DNA of 64,000 bases, taken from assembly GCA_949752735.1 (NCBI GenBank), contig OX457037.1:36889596-36953595 (forward strand), read 5' to 3'. The notes below the pieces were generated by a model. That model did no database searches, was not told the DNA's origin, and worked only from the letters and a program-made list of their open reading frames with translations. Of this stretch, positions 13,104 to 24,949 are shown piece by piece. Position 1 is the first letter of the stretch, and every line of letters begins with the position of its first letter. This stretch comes from Lumbricus terrestris. Lineage: Eukaryota; Annelida; Clitellata; Crassiclitellata; Lumbricidae. The position numbers were made by a program, and so were the translations under genes.

Positions 13104-14063
13104 TATGTTTACAGGTTGGAGTTAGTGTTAGAACCTGGGCACATTGTTTGCTGACATGTATCTTCATGACCTTGGTATACATACAATGGTTTGAAAGTGG
13201 TTTTGACTTCCTTTTCTTAACCTTGGCATATGAAAGGAAGTGACTAGTTCCCCACCCCTGCTGTCCAAATCTCCCAGTGAGTGTGTGTGGTTGGTGTACA
13301 TGTGTTAGCAAATTCCCAGAAATCAGATAAGATTTTCACCTCGGTCGAACATTCTGTTTTTCAACGCTATTCAACTGTTTTACATACTATTAGATACTGT
13401 GCATAATATTAGTTGCAAATATATTAATTTAATTATTCAATTAACTTGCATATGTAAATGTTCACCTCAAAATATAAACATCCACTGAATTCCATTCCAT
13501 TTTCTTATTGATTTTATCGAATTTAATGCAATTTTTTTGAGAACTTGACAATTACACAGAATGACTTCAAATTACAAATATGAAATGCATAGGAAAAGAT
13601 TGGTATTGGTTTCGTATCCATATTTGGGAAATCGTGCGTCCAATCCTGGAATTGAGTCTCAGTGGAGAATGTCTAATTCAATTATTTCCTAGTATGGGTC
13701 TGCAGGGCAATGCTGCTATCTGGGCTTTCTTCTAAAGCATAAATTTAGGAACATGGCTTCCAACAAAGAGAAAGTAGAAGTGCTGGCACATAATTATGAT
13801 TTGTAATGGTCCTAGTAAGCAGCTGGTATTTTCAATTTCATGCCTTTGACTATGATATGTAGTTTTGTAATGAATTCTACCCTGCGATCTTTACTCTGTA
13901 TCTTTGTAGTCCATTTATGGTTGTTTTCTGTGGTTCGCTGAGATACGTACTGCGTAGTAATTCATTGTTTGGTGTGCTTGGAAAAGATAAGTGGTTGGAA
14001 TTATTGTCCGTGCAGAAAGGTATGTTGGCATTTGCTTCATCGGCACACCCTGACATATTCGGG

Positions 14064-14136
14064 TAACCCTTTACCGACCAGAGTGTAGTAAATGGTATGG
14101 GAAAAATTCTTATACCATCAGTTGGTGAAGGGTTAA
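14064..14136. mobile_element. Mini inverted-repeat element (TAACCCTTTACC ends)
   Basis: Starts TAACCCTTTACCGACCAG and ends CAGTTGGTGAAGGGTTAA, so about 73 bp with ends inverted over roughly 17 bp. Related 61-80-bp elements with TTAA at both ends occur at 28249, 38373 and 38662. Confidence 0.5.
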
Positions 14137-14476
14137 AATGCCCAGCTGTACACTAATTCTACAAATTAATTCAACTGGTGTGAAGATTATGGAACTAACA
14201 CTCGCCTATCTTTGTGTGCTTAGCCAGAGAAAAATGTAGTTGCTGACACTTCGTATACCCATGGATGCCTGTTTCTTAACTTAGCTTAAAAGCTCTTCTC
14301 TTCCCATGTATTTGATGTGATGTTTACATTCCAATGCCCAACAACAACAACGACGTCTCCCCAGAGGAGGGATATTAATAGAAGAGTGCACTAGAAATTG
14401 CTGATCAGGTGACCCTACTGGTGCACCAATTAGGCCTTTAGCTTGCCTGTTACATTATGTTGTTACATTACCCAAT

Positions 14477-14692
14477 GGGGCGCTGTGGTGTAGTGGTGGC
14501 GTCGTTGCCTTGAAGTCGGAAGGTTCGAGGTTCGAATCCACCTCAAGCCGCCTCGTAGGGACCTTGGGCAAGTCCTTCACTCGCAATTGCTCAGCGATTC
14601 GGCGTGAAACTCCGATGCAGTGTCCGCTCTGCAGTCGGGAGCGCCTCTGAGCAGAGAGCTTGAAGGGGCGCTATAACAAGTGCACATACAAG
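14477..14692 (+). repeat. tRNA-derived SINE, near full length
   Basis: Begins GGGGCGCTGTGGTGTAGTGG (A box) and has B box GGTTCGAATCC, body caagtccttcactcgcaatt and gtgaaactccgatgcagtgt, and the ending aggggcgctataacaagtgc. This is the best + strand copy to compare the others with. Confidence 0.88.
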
Positions 14693-15772
14693 CAGTATCT
14701 GCCAAAAGACTACATTTTGTGCCAGGCTGAATGACTGTATCGGAGTTGTAAGTCTTTTGAATGTTGAGCTGTTCTTTAGCAATTTACGAGTGATTCATCC
14801 ATTCAGCCTCTGGCGGTTTTTTCTTGTTGTCCTTTGTCCGATTTCGATTGTTCTTTGTGACAAAATCTGTCTAAGTCTGGCATGATTGAGTGAGTGGAGT
14901 GCGTCACAGTCACAGTCGTCTGTCACAATATGTCCAAAGTTGTAATTTATTCAGCTGGACGGACGTCACACTTCAGATGTTTCGTGTTCCGCTTGACGGA
15001 ATTTGTGCCACAGTTATGGAAAGTCATTCGATTATAGACTTGGCTGTTGTCAAGTTTTTGTGTCAAATGGATTTGTTTCATGCCAATTGCCTGCTTTCAC
15101 TGGCCTACATTGGGCTTATTGTGGGTCACCATTGGCACTTGCATGATTGTACTGGAATTACATCTAGTCCTGTAACCTATGTGACTTGTTTTTAATGTGA
15201 ACTTACTCACATAACCTTTATGGAAGCTGTGCAGAATGCTGCTTGATGTGTCGCATGACGTCAGATTCCAGGCGTATGTCCAGTTCATTCATGGTAGTGG
15301 AATGATGTGCAATTTGCTTAGGCTGTGTCTCTGGTATCAAGCTGCTGTCCTGGAGTTGACTGAAATGAATGGGTACTAATGGGTGGACATTGATGCGACT
15401 CTAATCGATGCCCTTTAAAATATCCCAACAGAAAGTTAGCTGTTTGTACTAGTGTAAGGTAATTATGTAAAGTGTAAATGCTCATTTATGAACCACTTGA
15501 GACCTTTTTGGTCTTTAGTGCACGATGGTTGGTCCTGTGGTTAGAGGATATTAGTCCTCAGAGGCATGATGATCCAGGGTTTCAAGGGTACTAGTAATTT
15601 AGAGGCATGATGGTGTTGGGGTCAGGAGATATTAATTAGTCCTCTACTCTGGAATCATAACACAGCGTTGCACTTTATTCGGCAGCAAATTCATTACAGG
15701 CAGTAATTTCATCATGTATAGTTGTCGAATATGTTGGTTTACACAGGAGGCCCAAAAGAGGCCGAAGGTCTC

Positions 15773-16099
15773 CAGTGGCGGCGCCAGGATTTTAGTTTGG
15801 AGGGCTGAAGCCCGTGGGCAGAGACTTGGTCCAGAAGTTGAGGGGGACGAATCGCAGAGGAAATTTTTCTTTTTCTTTCGCCTACATTTCTGACAACCAT
15901 TTTTTTAGTCATTTGGTCAAAATTTCATGAAAATATTCCATTTTCCCTGTCACAAAAAACCTGATGACCTTTTTAAGGGAGGGAGGGGGCTTAGAGTCAA
16001 AATCTCATGAAAATATTTTCATTTTCCCTGTCTAAAAAATCTGATGACCGTTTGGGTGGGGGCTTAGCTTCCCCCTAGCTCCCTCTGACGCTGCCACTG
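15773..16099. mobile_element. hAT-type MITE, 327 bp
   Basis: Starts CAGTGGCGGCGCCAG and ends CTCTGACGCTGCCACTG. Flanks are aaggtctc and aaggtccc, an 8-bp duplication with one mismatch. It contains an internal repeat of aaaatttcatgaaaatattc and the ctgatgacctttttaagg phrase shared with other hAT-type elements here. Confidence 0.82.
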
Positions 16100-16880
16100 A
16101 AGGTCCCGCTAGCCAGGTCCACCTGAGAGCATTGAAAGATGAAAGATGTATCCTTGCTCGCGACGATCCTGATTGAGCTTAGAGGATATTAGTCCTCCTC
16201 AGAGGCTGAAAGGTCATGGAGTTTAAGTAACTTTCAGCTGAAGTTTTCAGCAGAACATGACAACCCAGAAGATGTCTCCAGTTGGATTGTTAAATGGCTG
16301 TTTGAAAGTTAAGTCGGAGTCTTCAGACCACGAGAAAGAGAAACGATGTGTTGCGATTTATTCTTCACCTATTTTACGCTTACAATACGTTTTTGTTATC
16401 GGCTGTTAAAAGCATAGTTGTTTATGCCTCTAGGTTTGGAGTTAGGGACTGTTTTTGCACTCATGCTGCGAAGTACAGAGGGTTCACTGTTCTATTCTTC
16501 TCGCTGAACTTTGTGATAAAAATGACAGCTTGTCTGTAGCTCTGTTCCTATTGATGTAGCTAGTGGCTCCGATGGACAATTGAATGCTGGACCAATAAAT
16601 AAATCTCTTTGCATGCAGCAATTGATGACGAAAGCACGGCTGTCTTTTGACAAATCGTCTGCCGGTGTTTTATCTATGGTGTGCTGCAGTAGCCTGAAAT
16701 GAGTTCTTTGGACTTAAATTCTATGGTCGAGTGGAGATGACGGTTGACTTCTTCATGTGCCAAGGCCAAGGGAACAAAGTCATGAACATTGACTCTTTCA
16801 GAGTTGCAAAATAGATATCTTGTATGCATATCGACGACATGTTTCCTTTGCACGCACAGTAAGTGATTTAAATAAGGTGA

Positions 16881-17079
16881 TTCTAAATTCTTATTCTAAA
16901 TTCTTATTCTGAATTCTTATTCTAAATTCTTATTCTGAATTCGTATTATAAATTCTTATTCTAAATTCGTATTCTAAATTCTTATTCGAAATTCTTATTC
17001 GAAATTCTTATTCGAAATTCTTATTCGAAATTCTTATTCTGAATTCTTATTCGAAATTCTTATTCGAAATTCTTATTCT
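16881..17079. repeat. 13-bp minisatellite upstream of IQSEC exon A
   Basis: About 15 copies of ttctaaattctta. Later copies switch to ttcgaaattctta, which creates repeated TTCGAA palindromes. It ends about 135 bp before the exon acceptor. Confidence 0.92.
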
Positions 17080-17214
17080 TTTGCTGCTCAGCCAAACATG
17101 ATGTGCAGCGTCCACTGTCCAGCGCCTCTAATAGACTCTCTCTTGGTGCTTTGCCATTGTGTTCAAATACAGTTACAATTTATTTTATATTTTATTTGTG
17201 ATATGTATTTGCAG

Positions 17215-18816
17215 CAAAGGACAGCATACTCAGAACCTGCTGCCATCAGCGAACGATGTGAACCAGAGGAAAATCTCGGACAACAAGACCGACAACAACG
17301 AGACCGGAAGAAGAAGTCCAGCGGATCAACTGCAAGGTCGTACGTTGACCTCCAACGACAATACACTTTCCATCGATCCAGTCTTGAATTCCTTCTTCGT
17401 CTTATCGGAAGAGGATCAACTCCAACTGCTCGAGGAGAAATACGGTGGCTACGCTCGAGCGAATCGTGCGGCGCTGAAGATCCAGCACATGTTCCGACAG
17501 TTCTCGCTCAACCGTAACTTCGAGAAGCTGCGGCTGGAGGCCGGCGACTCGTCGCGCCGTTCCCGCCGATTCAACCGACTCATCGCCGAGAGTTGTCAGA
17601 AAATACCGACCACCGACAACTTCCTAGCGGCTGTGCAGGAGACCGAGGTGAGCAGTGCTCCCGGGTCTTCTTCACATCAGGCGAACAAAGACGGCAGGGA
17701 ACAGTTTCACAGGGAAGACCACGCAAACGGAAATCATGCATTTCCGAACGATCGGAAAAACCGACTCTTCCACCTGGATAAACCGCCGCCGCGGATGCTT
17801 ATCGATCGGAGGCGAGTCGGTTCGGCTAAGACGCACTCGGAGGATCGGGAGCCGCAGCAGCGTCTGCATGATGGAAGCGAGGGTAATTCGCCGTCGGTCA
17901 GCCCGACGCCGATGATCGTCGATCTGCCGAGTTTCAACTTCGAAAGTCTTCTCGAGAGTCGGCAGAGGATTGCCGCCGTTGCCGCCGGCGACTGTTTCCA
18001 TGACGACGTGATGCTGGAGCGTGGCTGGTCGTCGTCTTCATCATCGTCGAAGGTCTCGACACCCGTCGAGCCGATGCCCCACTTGACGTACGTCGACGAA
18101 GACTGCGTCAAGACCCCAGATGATTTAATCGGCGACTGCACGCTCATCTTCAAGGGCAAAACCGCGAACAACTGCGATCCGGGTTTTTCCCGGGAATCGC
18201 CCTGCAACGCGATCACGACTGCCGTTTCGTGTGGTGACTACGATAACGTCTTTGTGTCCATCCCTCCGAACCTTACCGGGAATCCGTCCGATATCGACGG
18301 AAACTGTCCGAGGGGTGCGGCGCAGAGGTACGTTAGACCCCCCTTCGTGCAGAGTCTGGGTAAGTCGTCGTACACGGGTAACATGTACACGAGACGAGGT
18401 CCGAAGGAGCATTCGCACACCTGCCGTCATCATCTCCCGAATCAACTCTCAGACGCTCGTCCCTATCTAATTCATCTCGATTCCGATCCCAACGAACCGT
18501 CGCCTGTATGGAAGCGCAAGAGCTCACACGAGTCGAACTCTGCCTTGGTTTGCGGTCACATGAGGCAGTCATCGGAGCCAATCGAAGAGGAGCGTCAGGA
18601 CATTGCGTGCAACACGTCTGGTGGTGAGCACGTTTATAGTTCTTCGAGCTCGGACGTTGCGAGCCTAGGCAGCAACAACGACATTAAGATGCCGACGAAT
18701 TGCAGCGTTGAGGTTTCGTCGAGCGATTGCGAGATGTACGTGCTGCGAAACCGCAGTCACCTTAGCGACAAGCAGAAGAAACGATTGTATCGTATTGGTC
18801 TCAATCTCTTTAACAG
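17215..18816 (+). CDS. IQSEC: IQSEC exon A (IQ motif, linker, start of Sec7)
   Basis: A large 1,602-nt exon, residues 1-534 of the visible protein. The acceptor is tatttgcag just before 17215 and the donor is aacag|gtacgt at 18816/18817; it ends in phase 2. It carries the [14 protein letters not shown] block, the IQ motif and [11 protein letters not shown], which match the vertebrate BRAG N-terminal layout. A low-complexity linker of about 400 residues (Ser runs, acidic and Arg-rich patches) follows, and the exon ends at [18 protein letters not shown], where Sec7 begins. GC content and codon bias rise sharply against the flanks, including many CG dinucleotides. The upstream ATG at 17159 lies in the polypyrimidine tract and is not taken as a start. 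Confidence 0.93.
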
Positions 18817-21800
18817 GTACGTTTTGTTGCTGATCAGCCGATGCTGATTCATAATTCCTGAACATGTCTTTTAGCCTTCATTTCTGTTTTGTTTTCATTG
18901 TTTGACTTTGCTTACTGGATTTTTTATCCAAAATTATGTAATGGAGCTTGGCATACACAACTCCTAGTTCCACGGGTTCGCTTGGCTACCAGACAACGCC
19001 AAGCTTTCCCGGTTGTAGGGCCGTCCATCTGGAATGACCTCCCTTCAAAGCTGCTTTTATTACATCTGACCAATCAAACCTTGTTTTATAAACCTCTCGT
19101 CTTTTTCTTTCGCCGTGGCTGGGTTGGGAGCGCCTTTGAGTGGATTTCTTGAAGGGTGCTGTATAAATCCATAGAATGAATTAACGAATGTAGCATAATT
19201 AGGAAGCTATTGAAAACTTGTACTCTTCAACAAAGCAAGTGCTGTTAGCTAGTGTCTTTACTTTCAAAGAATCTCACACATGCATCTAAAATCGTGCAAC
19301 AAGTCCTTGAGCGCTCACTCAGTTGAAACTAAATACCAGTTTTAACAAATTAATTGAGCTAAAATCTTGCAGTCTAATCAAAAGGGTCAGTGAGAGAGAG
19401 AGAGAGAAATTGGCTAACTCTGAACACTACAATGGAAGCCTGTCTAACATGTTGCTTATAATATGATTCGATCGTACAAATTCTGATATCCGATAATGCT
19501 CTTTCTACAAAGGCTAAAGTTGTTTTATTCTGCAACGTCAGTTAGTGTCTTAAGATACATTCCAAGGGCGTTGCTTGACAGTCTTCATATATATATTTGC
19601 ACAGTAATAAGAATTCAAATGAACTTGCATAGTAGAATTAATATGTCCTCACTCAATATCAATCCTGCTTTATCTTTGGGTAGTGAAATTTAGTAATTAA
19701 AATCAGCTCAAATATATGGAAGTCCACTCAGAGCCCTGCGTATACCCGAATGTCCATCAGTCTGTCCATGGATAAATATGGGTATGAAAACCTTGAGATA
19801 TTTTTGCACGTTATTATCCACCATTGACCTGTCGTCCATTTTTAATCCATATCTACCCTTATGAATCCAAGATTTGTGGAGTGAATTGCTGAGATGTTTT
19901 TGGTTTCTATAAGTCAATAAAAATATTGGAATACCTGGTCTTCCCATATCTATTTTATATATTGTTTGCTTATTTTACTTCATTCCTGTATAAGAACTAA
20001 AAGTATCTATTCCTCTGCACTCTTAGGTCAGAAGTAAGCACTGCTTATAGATACAGCTATGCTCCTACATGTATATCAGACATAAATGCACTTATATTCA
20101 AGCGCATTCCTCCTATATGAGAACTAAAACACAGGGCTGGCTATTTACTCAAGAACACTCATTTCGCAGTTTGTCTTAAACATTCATGTGCGGTAATATA
20201 CTGCACTGCAAATCAACAGCATAAAAACCACTTCAAGTCCTCTGTAGGTCAGAACTGAATGACACGGGAAGGCTTTAAATTATTTCTGTATTGTTATATT
20301 ATTACAGGCTGTCTGTTATGTCAGTAGGCCTTGTTAAGATTTATGTATTCTTTGATCTGAGTTCTTGTAAATTGTTTCAACTGCATAATTGTACAATGTA
20401 ACCGGTTGCGGTCTATCAACCGGATTGTTGAATAAAGGAAAATTATTATTATTATCACGAAAGAACATGGATAGGAGAAGGCATGTCGTGACTCAGTTGG
20501 TAGATGTGGTTTCGCTGGAATATATCTTCCAGTACGTAATCAATCGCTTCTGATTTATTTTCACATGGTCTTCATAACAGGCAACTAGATATCTTTGTTT
20601 TGATGTTTAGCATGAAGTATGGTCTTCCTTAGAGGGTTGTTTCCTCCTTGACCATGTCCTCCTTGATTGATGGCTTATTGGCATTCGTTTATTGTAGCAT
20701 CTATTACCAGTAGACAGAGTATGTCCAGTTGTTAAGTTGCTGGTATCTTTCCTCTGCTTCCACTGAATGATTCACCTACGAAAACAGCACTCCTATAATG
20801 ACTCTTATTGATAGGGGACTTTAATGATAGCTGTGTGATACTCAGGGTTTAAAGTGGGTGGGAACGGCGTTCCCACTGGTCTCGAAATTCTTGGCTTGCG
20901 TTCCCACTGCTCATCATGAAGTAACTTTGAAGCACATGCATTTCAATAAAATTCTTCATCAGCGTTCCCACTGCTCATATTTAGCGTTCCCACTGCTCAT
21001 ATTTAGCGTTCCCGCTGCTCACTCGAACCACTTTAACCACTGGTGATACTTTAGCGGGGTGGTGTAGTGGTTGGTTCGGTGCCTTGGAGCCACTGCCAGA
21101 GGGTTCCAAGTTCGAATCCGTCTCAAACCTCCGCGTAGGGACCTTGAGCAAGTCCTTCACTCGCAATTGCTCGTGCACTTCGTGAAACGCCAAATGCGTG
21201 AAATAAATGAATAAGATTTTCCTTCCTACTCGTGGCTGTTCTCTGTTGTTCGTACTGGCTGGTTAGTATTACTTCAGCGATGGATCCGATGTGTGTTTGT
21301 TTTGCGTTGTAGGAAACCAGAGAAGGGAATTCAATTCCTCATGGACAATCACTTCCTCGACAACAAACCGAGAGATGTTGCTCGATTTCTGCTCACACGT
21401 AAAGGCCTCAGCAAGCAAATGATCGGCGAATATCTGGGCAACCTACTCCGACAGTTCAACATGGATGTTCTCGAGTAAGCCGCTGTTTCATTATCATACA
21501 TGTCGTGTGCACGTGCCTTCTTGTATTGTATTGTATTGTATATAAGCATTTATAAAGCACCTCTTACAGACTAGCTATTCAGAGGCGCTCTCAGCGTGAC
21601 AGCCCCGAGGAAATAAGAAAGACTTCAAGTAGCGAAGAGCTGAAGATGATACCCCCAATAAGATCTTACTACGGATAGTGGGAGCCAGGTCATTCCACAT
21701 AGAAGGGCCTACAATGGCAAAGGCACGTATTTTTTGTATACGTATGCATACACGCACAAATGCATTTGTGCATCTAAAGTTTGCCTGTACTTCTTTAGTC

Positions 21801-24800
21801 GTACACATGTTTCATGCGTAGATGGGTACTACCACCAGAGAGCGTTACAAGAAATGGTGAACAAAGTCAGCTAAGAATCAGTTGCATCAAAGTCATGGTG
21901 TTGAATCAATTCTTTTAAGTTTTGGCTGTATACAGCTTTGTGTATGTTGCGTGATGGGATAGCATGGCTCGGAGATAGCAGATTTACTGATTCTGTATTG
22001 TTAGAGAAAAGTTATTGTTTAAAGGAAACACCCTGCTGTCAGTTGCCTAAAGCACAGCTCAGTAGACTGTAGTCCTTTGACATACAGGGTGGGTCCAAAA
22101 AAGAATGCCTAAAGCTTTTTGTTAATATTTTTTGGGCAAAAGTAAGAGTTTTTTAATCAAGTGTTACATGCTTAAAGGTGCAGTTCAGCCATCACCTGCA
22201 GTCCTGCATGACATTTGTGGTTATCAGCTGTTCAGAAGATTTTGAAATATATCATGAAGAGCTGTTAAACCATCATTTACTTAAAACTGCGAATGTTTAG
22301 GCCTGTCAGTTTTTCTCTGGTTGCAGACTGCTTCAGGTATTTGGGGTCAGTTGAACTAAGTAAGGCAGACATGATCTGTAGTTGGTAATCCACTTTAAAA
22401 AAGCTGAGATGCGATAAAGCTCTGAAGTGCTTTGCACCCATGCCACTTCGTCAGTTAAACTTGAGTCAAGTTTGATTTCATGGCTCTCGTTGATTAGTGA
22501 CTTCGTCAGAAAGGTCAAGCGAAATTAACCTTTGCGTTGTCTCTTGCATACATTTACAATCGTTGATTTGTTGCTGCGTTAAAGCCATAAAACGTCTAGA
22601 GGTAAAAACTTCAGGAACGTAAAAATTGCTACTCTGGTTAAGAGAACCTTATCATCATATGCGGAAGGGCTTTGCAAAGCAGTCTGCCCAGCAAGTGACC
22701 CCGCGCCTCAGATTCACACTTTGGTGTGACCTTGCGCGCGTAATAAATTTATGTAATAATAAAATAATAAAGTGTATCTCTTTCAAACAGCCTTTTTTGC
22801 TTACATACATGTCAGATAGTTCAGATACTACTGTTTAAATATGATGCCTATATTTTTGTGTGCTTAAGTAATTTATTTTTGTGTGACCTAATTTGCTTGG
22901 TGTATTTCATTATATATGATCTGCAGTATTTGAGCTGCCCATTTTTAAATTCATTAAACTGAGATGTGATGTGTGAGATTGCAACTAGCCTCGGTTCTTA
23001 TTTTTAGCTTGCGCTGTTTTCTTTGATGCTTCGGTTTTGGCTGCAACTGTAGGTCATTGCTGTTACCTCTGCTATTGATTTAACTTACCTCTAAAATTAT
23101 TCTGTCTAGTTATCTTTCGTTTTTGCATGGCCTTTCTTTGTCTCTGCTGTTCGCACTTGAATGCTATTCAGTTATTTTGTGATATTTAGTAAAATCACAG
23201 TTAATATCAGTAGAAATGATGCTATTTAAAATTTATGATTATATTTAAATATTGTTACTGTTCAACTGAGCACTCTGCTTTTTCCGAAAGGTTAAGCTTT
23301 GTAATATTATATAGTTAACATTTATTTTCCAGTGCTCTAGTTGTTTGAAGGATCTGTCTCATCTTGTAGGCATTTTGTCAGCGAAATGGATTTGACGGGT
23401 CTTTCAATCGACAAAGCGCTTCGGAAATTCCAGTCTCACTTCCGAATGCCGGTTGGTTCTATTAGTCTCCTACTGTTGCATTACTGCTCGCAAGTTGCAA
23501 GTTTCTTAATTATGTAATGTAATTCAACTCTTATAATTGTGTATTGTATTCAAATATTTATGAAGCATCTCTAATGGGGCAAGCCTTTCAGAGGCGCTCC
23601 CTGTGCGCAGTCACACAAGAGAAGAAATAGATTACCTGCTAGAATTTGAGATCAAGTAGATAGGGACATCGTATTCCAAGGAGAAGGACCAATTGACCGT
23701 GACTGAGTCATATATGACGCTGTTCACAACAGTGACCATTAGGTAGTGTTTCCAGTGTGAGTCTGCCTCGAGAGAGAGGAAATAGGTTTTGACGAGAGAC
23801 AGAGACTTAGGAGTAGATCAGAAGTTTCTGTGCTGTGTGTTATCATTTTACAATTCATTGGTCCAATGGAGGCAGTTAGATCTCTTGTCGGCAGAAAATC
23901 CCAGATGGTAATTCATTTTTCATGCTGAAAATTTTATTAAATTAACTTGCTACGTTTAAAAATTAATTAGTCTTATTATCTTAAGAATTTCTCAAACTCA
24001 AAACTGCATGTAGTAAGGCATGACTGACTGTATGTAGTAAAGATGGGATTGAACCTGTTTTGATTGCAAATACTTAATGGCATTTAATCATTCATGTTAC
24101 ATGAAATTCCTTATTTATTGTATTTTATTGCATTTTTGTTTATTTCACAGTCAAGTTGTTGGCACGATGAAAATCAGATAAAATTTATGTGGACTTGAGA
24201 TTTTTGCTGTGTTTGAATGCTTGCCTGTGTGTGCGTATTTGATGTTTACTTAATAGCACTGTGTTAGAGTGAGGGTGATTAGCAATCACCCTCCTCCTTC
24301 AAACAAACTTGAGACTGGCACCATCCAGAAATGGCAGTAGTGGAGCTCTGTGTTTTAAATTTAATATAAATTTATTGAGTTTTCCTTGTTATAAAGACGC
24401 ATAAGATCTATGCGTCGGGTGTTTATAAATATTTATGCCCATTGTTTATAGATGGATTATTGTCTTTCTTTTAGGGAGAAGCACAGAAAATAGAGAAGCT
24501 AATGGAGGTAAGGCTTCAGCCAATTTTAATCATTTATCACTTTATTTTCTTGTTTAATTTCAATAGATTATATATATAAATGAGGACATAACATCAGTTG
24601 GACTTATGCTAAGGGGAGCAATGGTTTGACAAATTACGGCCAAGGACAATGAAGATAAATTAGTCATCCCCCATGACTGCTCAGCGGCTCTTTCTGGTGG
24701 TGGTCAGGGGCGGATCCAGGGGGGGGCCAATCCGGCCATGGCCCCCCCCATTTAAAAATTGCATGGAACGTGGCCCCCCCCATTTGGTTTCAAAAACATG

Positions 24801-24912
24801 TAGTGGGAGAGAAAAACAGGACATCTGGCCGCCCCCCTATTAGAAAATCGTACGGGACGTGGCCCCCCCGTTCGGAAATGGCATCTCCTTTTCCCGAAAA
24901 ATTGGTTGATGA

Positions 24913-24949
<37 letters not shown>

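Noticed and set aside
17159..17214. In-frame ATG followed by a hydrophobic stretch that looks like a signal peptide (MFKYSYNLFYILFVICIC) ahead of the IQ-motif exon.
   Set aside because: It is the AT/T-rich tract before a splice acceptor (tatttgcag). Family members are cytoplasmic and have no signal peptide.
17672..18581. Long minus-strand frames opposite IQSEC exon A.
   Set aside because: Shadows of the GC-rich coding strand; the + strand frame matches the family.
22082..22145. acagggtgggtccaaaaaag as a mariner-type left end.
   Set aside because: No matching right end or target duplication was found.
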